Of a DNA stretch of 6,333 nucleotides, positions 1 through 6,333 are shown piece after piece. Within the stretch, counting starts at the first letter, position 1. Every line of letters starts with the position of its first letter. The notes under the pieces are model-generated. The model made no database searches. It was not told where the DNA came from and saw only the letters and a list, made by a program, of their open reading frames with translations. The DNA is from Gemmatimonadaceae bacterium. Its GTDB lineage: Bacteria > Gemmatimonadota > Gemmatimonadetes > Gemmatimonadales > Gemmatimonadaceae. The stretch is taken from contig JALOPO010000151.1 of assembly GCA_025453855.1 (NCBI GenBank), positions 1-6,333 of the forward strand, written 5' to 3'. The position numbers and the translations under genes are program-made.

Positions 1-189
1 CGCCGGCGTGTTGCTCAGGATCGAGCCGACATTGCAGACCGCGCTGCCGACGTTGTCGTCGGAGACGTTGTTCCAGTACGACGAGCCACCGGCGTTGTTG
101 GCCGGCGCGCCGATCGCCTGCCACGTCTGGGCCGACACGGCCCCGGCGGTGGTGGCGAGGGCGACGAGTGCCGCAGCAAGACGGCGCAT
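1..189 (-). CDS. Secreted protein, N-terminal part only (63 residues, runs off left edge)
   Basis: The reading frame starts with ATG at 189-187 and is still open at base 1, so only the first 63 residues are visible. The start is supported by a GGAGGA Shine-Dalgarno sequence nine bases upstream. The N terminus is a classical Sec signal peptide: MRR, then an Ala/Leu/Val-rich core to about residue 17, then AVSA just before Q21, a good signal peptidase I site. The mature part begins QTWQAIGAPANNAGG and continues with SYWNNVSDDN and a single Cys in a CNVG context. Asn, Gly, Ser and Trp enrichment suggests an extracellular or surface protein. Short exported proteins with this kind of start are often PEP-CTERM sorted proteins in Gemmatimonadota and relatives, but the C-terminal signal that would prove it lies outside the window. 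I do not recognise the family. It is separated from the met operon by a terminator and a long gap, so it is probably an independent transcription unit. Confidence 0.75.
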   Translation of the reverse strand, partial: MRRLAAALVALATTAGAVSAQTWQAIGAPANNAGGSSYWNNVSDDNVGSAVCNVGSILSNTPA

Positions 190-198
190 GAGCGTGAT

Positions 199-204
199 TC
201 CTCC
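199..204 (-). promoter_or_regulatory. Shine-Dalgarno sequence of the secreted-protein gene
   Basis: The minus strand reads GGAGGA followed by nine bases and the ATG at 189. This is the only strong ribosome binding site seen in front of a gene in the window, and it fixes the start of the secreted-protein gene. The metF and metH starts have no comparable site and appear to depend on overlap with the preceding gene. Confidence 0.8.
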
Positions 205-306
205 GAAAACCTGTAGCGTCGAGCGAGAACGAGATTCGCTACGAGGCCCCGGAGCAGGACACATGCCGTCGGCCGCCACCCGTGTCCATGTCGGAGGTGT
301 GGCGGT

Positions 307-329
307 AACTGATTGCGGCAGAATCAGTT
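307..329. repeat. Perfect inverted repeat, 8-bp arms and 7-base loop
   Basis: AACTGATT at 307-314 is followed by GCGGCAG and then the exact reverse complement AATCAGTT at 322-329. It lies about 120-140 bases upstream of the secreted-protein start, in AT-richer surroundings. There is no T-run on either side, so it is not an intrinsic terminator. It could be a dyad operator for a dimeric regulator or a stem-loop in the 5' leader. No regulator can be named. Confidence 0.5.
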
Positions 330-374
330 GGAACGACCGGTCACACGACGGATCACCCGACACGGCGGCCGGGA

Positions 375-393
375 CTGTGTGCCGATCACACAG
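375..393. repeat. Perfect inverted repeat CTGTGTG-N5-CACACAG
   Basis: CTGTGTG at 375-381 and CACACAG at 387-393 are exact reverse complements around CCGAT. The TGTG/CACA half-sites resemble those of CRP/FNR-family regulators. However, the dyad has an odd-length centre, and the TGTGA-N6-TCACA spacing of CRP is not met. It lies about 190-205 bases upstream of the secreted-protein start and overlaps the weak promoter candidate. A dyad operator is plausible but unproven. Confidence 0.45.
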
Positions 394-695
394 AACTGTT
401 TCGTCGATGCAATAGATGAGACCGGCTCAGGACCGGCCACGCCCCATCACATCGCACGACACCAACGCGCCCACGCACGGCGCTTCCCTCGGGCACCCGT
501 CGTCATGTCGACCCGAGACGGTGCACTGCAGGTACCGAATCGCCTCCTTCACTGCATGGTTCGCGCCAGACTGGTCCGCAGGTCCATCGCGGAACGCCGC
601 TCGACCTCCCATGCGCAACCGCACGCCACAACCGGTCACGCCCCCCACAGACCAGGCGCGCATCGCCGAGCGCGTCACCGGAACCAACGACACGA

Positions 696-725
696 ATGCC
701 CCGCCATGCTCACATGGCGGGGCAT
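696..725 (-). terminator. Intrinsic terminator-like hairpin at the end of the met operon
   Basis: ATGCCCCGCCATG (696-708) and CATGGCGGGGCAT (713-725) form a perfect 13-bp stem closed by a four-base loop (CTCA). The stem starts 32 bases after the metH stop codon at 758. On the minus strand it is followed by a moderately T-rich stretch (TCGTGTCGTTGGTTC), not a clean T-run, as is common in very GC-rich genomes. The plus strand beyond 725 is C-rich with scattered T, so minus-strand termination fits better. Position and stem strength make this the likely end of the regulator-metF-metH transcript. Confidence 0.8.
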
Positions 726-757
726 CCTCCCCTCACATCGACGACGGATCGCGCGCC

Positions 758-1239
758 CTAGCCGCGGATCGGCGCCAGCCAGCGCGCCATCTCCCCCGCC
801 GCCATCCCCTTCCGCTCCGCGAGCTCGGCCACCTGGTCCTCGCCGATGAAGCCCGTCCCGAAGTAGCGCGCCTCGGGCCGCCAGAAGTACCAGCCGCTCA
901 CGCTCGCCGTCGGCAGCATCGCGCAGCTCTCAGTGAGCGTGATCCCCGCCAGCGCCGGGACGTCCAGGAGGCGGAAGAGCGTCCGCTTCTCCGTGTGGTC
1001 GGGGCAGGCGGGATAGCCGGGCGCGGGGCGGATCCCCTGGTACTGCTCCCGGATCAGCGCCGCGTTGTCGAGCGCCTCGTCCGCCGCATACCCCCACACG
1101 TCGGTGCGCACCCGCTCGTGCAGCCGCTCCGCGAACGCCTCCGCGAGCCGATCGGCCAGCGCCTTGAGGAGGATCGCGTTGTAGTCGTCGTGCACCGCCT
1201 CGAACGCCGCCACCCGCGCGTCGATGCCGTGCCCCGTCG

Positions 1240-1255
<16 letters not shown>
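758..1255 (-). pseudogene. metH: Out-of-frame C-terminal remainder of MetH (activation domain)
   Basis: Reading from about 1255 in the frame that ends at the TAG at 758-760 gives 165 residues that continue MetH: AAFAVTTGHG, AFEAVHDDYNAILLKALADR, EAFAERLHERVR, WGYAADE, the SAM-binding GIRPAPGYPACPDHTEK, LTESCAM, SVSGWYF, and the final ARWLAPIRG. It has no start codon or ribosome site of its own at the homologous boundary. The frame can be extended upstream to an ATG at 1402, but that stretch only shadows the main metH frame. The natural reading is therefore a single metH gene (758-4500) broken near 1253-1260. Compared with E. coli MetH (from memory), the segment between the EKT and GAFAVT positions, with its conserved LADFVAP, is absent, about 20 residues. 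All other conserved motifs are kept, so the fragment has not decayed, which points to a very recent mutation or an assembly error. Confidence 0.9.
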
Positions 1256-4496
<3,241 letters not shown>

Positions 4497-4500
<4 letters not shown>

Positions 4501-5402
4501 GCGGCGCTCGTGGCCACCGCCGGCTGCGCGCGCAGGCCGAGCATGTGGCAGATGGCGTAGGTGAGGTCGGCGCGATTGAGCGTGTAGAAGTGGAGTTCGT
4601 CCACGCCATGGTCGGCCAGCTTGGTGCACTGCTCGGTGGCCAGCGCGGCAGCCACCAGCTTGCGCGTCTCGGGGTCGTCGTCGAGCCCCTCGAAATGGCG
4701 CGCCATCCCGCTCGGGATCGTGGCGCCGCACATGCCGGCGAAGCGGCACGCCTGCGCGTAGCTCATGATGGGCATGATCCCCGGCACGATGGGGACGGTG
4801 ATCCCGGCCGCGCGGCACTTGTCGACGAAGCGGAAGTACATGCCGTTGTCGAAGAAGAACTGCGTGATCGCGCGCGTGGCGCCGGCGTCGACCTTGCGCT
4901 TGAGGTTGTCGACGTCGGCCGCGAGCGACGTGGCCTGCGGATGTCCTTCCGGGTAGGCGGCGACGCTGATCTCGAAGTCGTGCCGTGCACGCAAGCCGAC
5001 CACGAGGTCGCTCGCGTAGGCGAAGCCCTCCGGATGCGGCTCGTACGCCTGCCCGGGCCCGGTGGGCGGATCACCGCGCAGGGCGACGATGTGCCGGACC
5101 CCCGCCGCCCAGTACTGGTCGGCGACCTCGAGGATCTCGGCGCGCGAGGCGGCGACGCAGGTGAGGTGCGCCGCGGGGGCGAGCGGCGTCTCGTCGACGA
5201 GCCGCTTCACCGTGGCGTGCGTCCGCTCGCGCGTGCTCCCGCCGGCGCCGTAGGTCACGCTCACGTAGCTGGGCCCGAGCGGCGCGAGGCGCTGGATGGC
5301 GCGCCAGAGCTGCTCGTCCATCTCGGCCGACCTGGGCGGGAAGAACTCGAACGAGACGGCGAGGTCGCGCCCGGCGGGGCGATGCAGGATCGAGGGGCTC
5401 AT
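4497..5402 (-). CDS. metF: Methylenetetrahydrofolate reductase MetF
   Basis: This FAD-dependent cytoplasmic enzyme reduces 5,10-methylenetetrahydrofolate to 5-methyltetrahydrofolate, the methyl donor used by MetH downstream. The 301 residues match the usual bacterial length (296 in E. coli). Visible motifs: VSFEFFPPR with the catalytic-type E19 (17-25), YVSVTYGAGGSTRERT (46-61), LTCVAAS (80-86), ALRGDPP with the conserved Asp (107-113), YPEGHPQA (150-157), DAGATRAITQFFFDN (172-186), PGIMPI (207-212) and HFYTLNRADL (271-280). There is no C-terminal regulatory domain as in eukaryotic enzymes. The ATG at 5402 is chosen because it overlaps the upstream gene's TGA as ATGA and precedes the first family motif by about 16 residues. 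The open frame runs further upstream to 5984 only as a shadow. No Shine-Dalgarno site is evident, so translation is probably coupled to the preceding gene. The stop overlaps the metH start in the same way. Confidence 0.97.
5399..5402 (-). promoter_or_regulatory. ATGA overlap of regulator stop and metF start
   Basis: The minus strand reads ATGA at 5402-5399: ATG starts metF and TGA ends the ArsR-methyltransferase gene. As at the metF/metH junction, no clear ribosome binding site precedes the ATG, so metF is probably translated by coupling to the regulator gene. Confidence 0.85.
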
Positions 5403-6333
5403 GGCTGCTGAACGCGGTCGACGGGTCGGGAGGCTTCCCAGAGCACGACGGTGAGCGGATCGCCGGCGAGGCGGGCCGCCTCGCGCAGCTGGAGCCCCGC
5501 GGCGGCGCACCAGACGCGCACCTCGTCGGTGGCGAAGCCGAGGCGGCGGTGGGCGTGCTCGGTGCGCAGGAACTCGAGCGTGTGCGGGGCGAAGTCGACG
5601 ACGAGCACGCGTCCGCCCGGGCGGAGGACGCGCGCCACCTCGCGGAGCGCGGTGGCCGGGTCGTCGGCGTAGTGGAGCACCTGGTGGAGCACCGCCAGGT
5701 CGACCGACGCGTCGGCGATCGGGAGGCGATACATGTCGCCCTGGCGGAGCTGCACGTGGCGCAGCGCCGGATCGGCGAAGGCGGGGCGCGCCGCGCCGAG
5801 CATCGCGGGCGAGCGGTCGATGCCGACGGCGCGCGAGGCGCGCGGGGCGAGGAGCTCGAGGATGCGTCCCGTCCCGGTGCCGATGTCGAGCAGGTCGCCG
5901 ATCTGGGCGGACTGGCCGATGGCGGCGAGGATCGCCTGCTCCACCTCGGCCTCGCTCACGTAGAGCGACCGGATGCGGTCCCACTCGTGGGCGTGGGCCT
6001 CGAAGTACGACTCGGCCACCGCCTGGCGGGCGCGCTGCACGTCGAGGAGCCGTGCCCGGTCGGTGACGAGGAGCGGATCGTCGGCCGGGAGGAGGCTGAG
6101 GACGGCCGGGACGAGCGCGTGCTCGCGCAGCCGGTAGAAGACCCAGGCCCCCTCGGGGACGCGCTCGAGGAGCCCGGCGTCGCCGAGGAGGCGGAGGTGG
6201 CGCGAGATGCGCGGCTGGGACTGGCCGAGGAGCTGGGTGAGCTCGGTGACGGTCAGTTCGCCGTGGGCGAGGATGGCGAGGAGGCGGAGCCGGGTGGGCT
6301 CGGCCGCGGCGCGGAGCGCCTCGAGGAGTCCGG
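5399..6333 (-). CDS. ArsR-family regulator fused to a SAM-dependent methyltransferase, SahR-like (5' end off window)
   Basis: The open frame enters from the right edge and ends with TGA at 5401-5399; 310 residues are visible and probably only a few to about 15 are missing. Visible residues 1-70 are an ArsR winged helix: LRAAAEPTRLRLLAIL, ELTVTELTQLLG, a recognition helix around QSQPRISRHLRLL (37-49), and a wing with VPEGAWVFYRL. The metal-binding ELCVCDL-type cysteines are absent, so metal sensing is unlikely. After a linker comes a class I methyltransferase fold: motif I LLDIGTGTGR (about 147-156), an acidic motif II in VGIDRSP, then GDMYRLPIAD, a catalytic-core-type ASVDLAVLHQVLHY, and LRPGGRVLVVDF. 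This two-domain plan is known for SahR, which controls methionine-cycle genes in Proteobacteria and responds to S-adenosylhomocysteine (family knowledge from memory). Its place as first visible gene before metF-metH suggests it controls this operon. Whether the methyltransferase domain is catalytic or only a sensor cannot be told. A GTG at 6040 could start a methyltransferase-only product but is not favoured. Confidence 0.88.
   Translation of the reverse strand, partial: GLLEALRAAAEPTRLRLLAILAHGELTVTELTQLLGQSQPRISRHLRLLGDAGLLERVPEGAWVFYRLREHALVPAVLSLLPADDPLLVTDRARLLDVQRARQAVAESYFEAHAHEWDRIRSLYVSEAEVEQAILAAIGQSAQIGDLLDIGTGTGRILELLAPRASRAVGIDRSPAMLGAARPAFADPALRHVQLRQGDMYRLPIADASVDLAVLHQVLHYADDPATALREVARVLRPGGRVLVVDFAPHTLEFLRTEHAHRRLGFATDEVRVWCAAAGLQLREAARLAGDPLTVVLWEASRPVDRVQQP

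Larger units (their letters stand above)
190..695. other. Long intergenic region without a convincing gene
   Basis: About 500 bases lie between the metH terminator and the secreted-protein start. GC content is visibly lower than in the genes, and open frames crossing it lack the strong G/C third-position bias of the real genes. It should hold the promoter and leader of the secreted-protein gene. Two perfect inverted repeats (307-329 and 375-393) and a short palindrome GACCGGTC (335-342) lie in the half nearer that gene. A poor minus-strand promoter candidate is TTGCAT, 16 bases, TGTGAT at about 412-385, overlapping the 375-393 repeat. It matches consensus too weakly to call. I see nothing recognisable in 440-690. 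Confidence 0.6.

Noticed and set aside
375..393. CRP binding site
   Set aside because: Half-sites look CRP-like, but the centre is odd-length and the TGTGA-N6-TCACA spacing does not fit. It is kept only as an unnamed dyad.
335..681. Repeated ACCGG words in the intergenic region (336, 421, 432, 631, 677)
   Set aside because: Only five short words with irregular spacing in GC-rich DNA, not clearly above chance. No array structure.
427..693. 88-codon minus-strand open frame between metH and the secreted-protein gene
   Set aside because: It starts with GTG inside the sequence just after the terminator, has no Shine-Dalgarno site, its third codon positions are much less G/C-biased than those of the real genes, and the product resembles no family I know.
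190..757. SAM, SAH or cobalamin riboswitch
   Set aside because: This gap is downstream of the met operon, not upstream, and I see no matching conserved core. Any leader of the operon would lie right of 6333, outside the window.
5403..5984. Upstream extension of the metF frame to about 5984
   Set aside because: The extra residues are Arg/Pro/Ala-rich and lie within the methyltransferase gene in another frame. MetF homology begins just after the ATG at 5402.

Overview
The window is one strand of a very GC-rich bacterial chromosome. Every gene I can support reads right to left (minus strand). The main content is a methionine/one-carbon operon, in transcription order: an ArsR-type regulator fused to an S-adenosylmethionine (SAM)-dependent methyltransferase (5399 to beyond 6333, 5' end off the window), metF (4497-5402) and metH (from 4500 down to about 758). 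Each gene overlaps the next by four bases in an ATGA arrangement, so the three are probably translated as a coupled unit. MetF makes 5-methyltetrahydrofolate. Cobalamin-dependent MetH uses it to methylate homocysteine to methionine. The fused regulator probably senses the SAM/S-adenosylhomocysteine state, as the SahR-type regulators of methionine genes do.

The most notable observation is a lesion in metH. The reading frame matches MetH through the homocysteine, folate and cobalamin domains and into the activation domain. It then shifts frame at about 1253-1260 and stops at 1240. The remaining 165 residues of the activation domain continue intact in another frame to a stop at 758. By comparison with the E. 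coli protein (from memory), roughly 20 residues are also missing at the junction. This looks like a small deletion of about 60-70 bases whose length is not a multiple of three, and not a simple one-base slip. It is either a real recent mutation or an assembly/consensus error.

Downstream of metH, a perfect 13-bp hairpin (696-725) is the probable operon terminator. About 500 bases without a convincing gene follow (190-695), with lower GC and two clean inverted repeats (307-329 and 375-393). At the left edge is the start of a secreted protein (1-189), with a good Shine-Dalgarno sequence, a signal peptide and a Trp/Asn-rich mature start; its 3' part is off the window.

Gemmatimonadota or another high-GC phylum of similar habit would fit the composition, the fused regulator and the style of the exported protein. 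That is an impression, not a demonstrated assignment. No mobile element, CRISPR array, tRNA or rRNA was seen. Apart from the metH lesion and the fused regulator, the window is ordinary core metabolism, and I find no evidence of an undescribed system.
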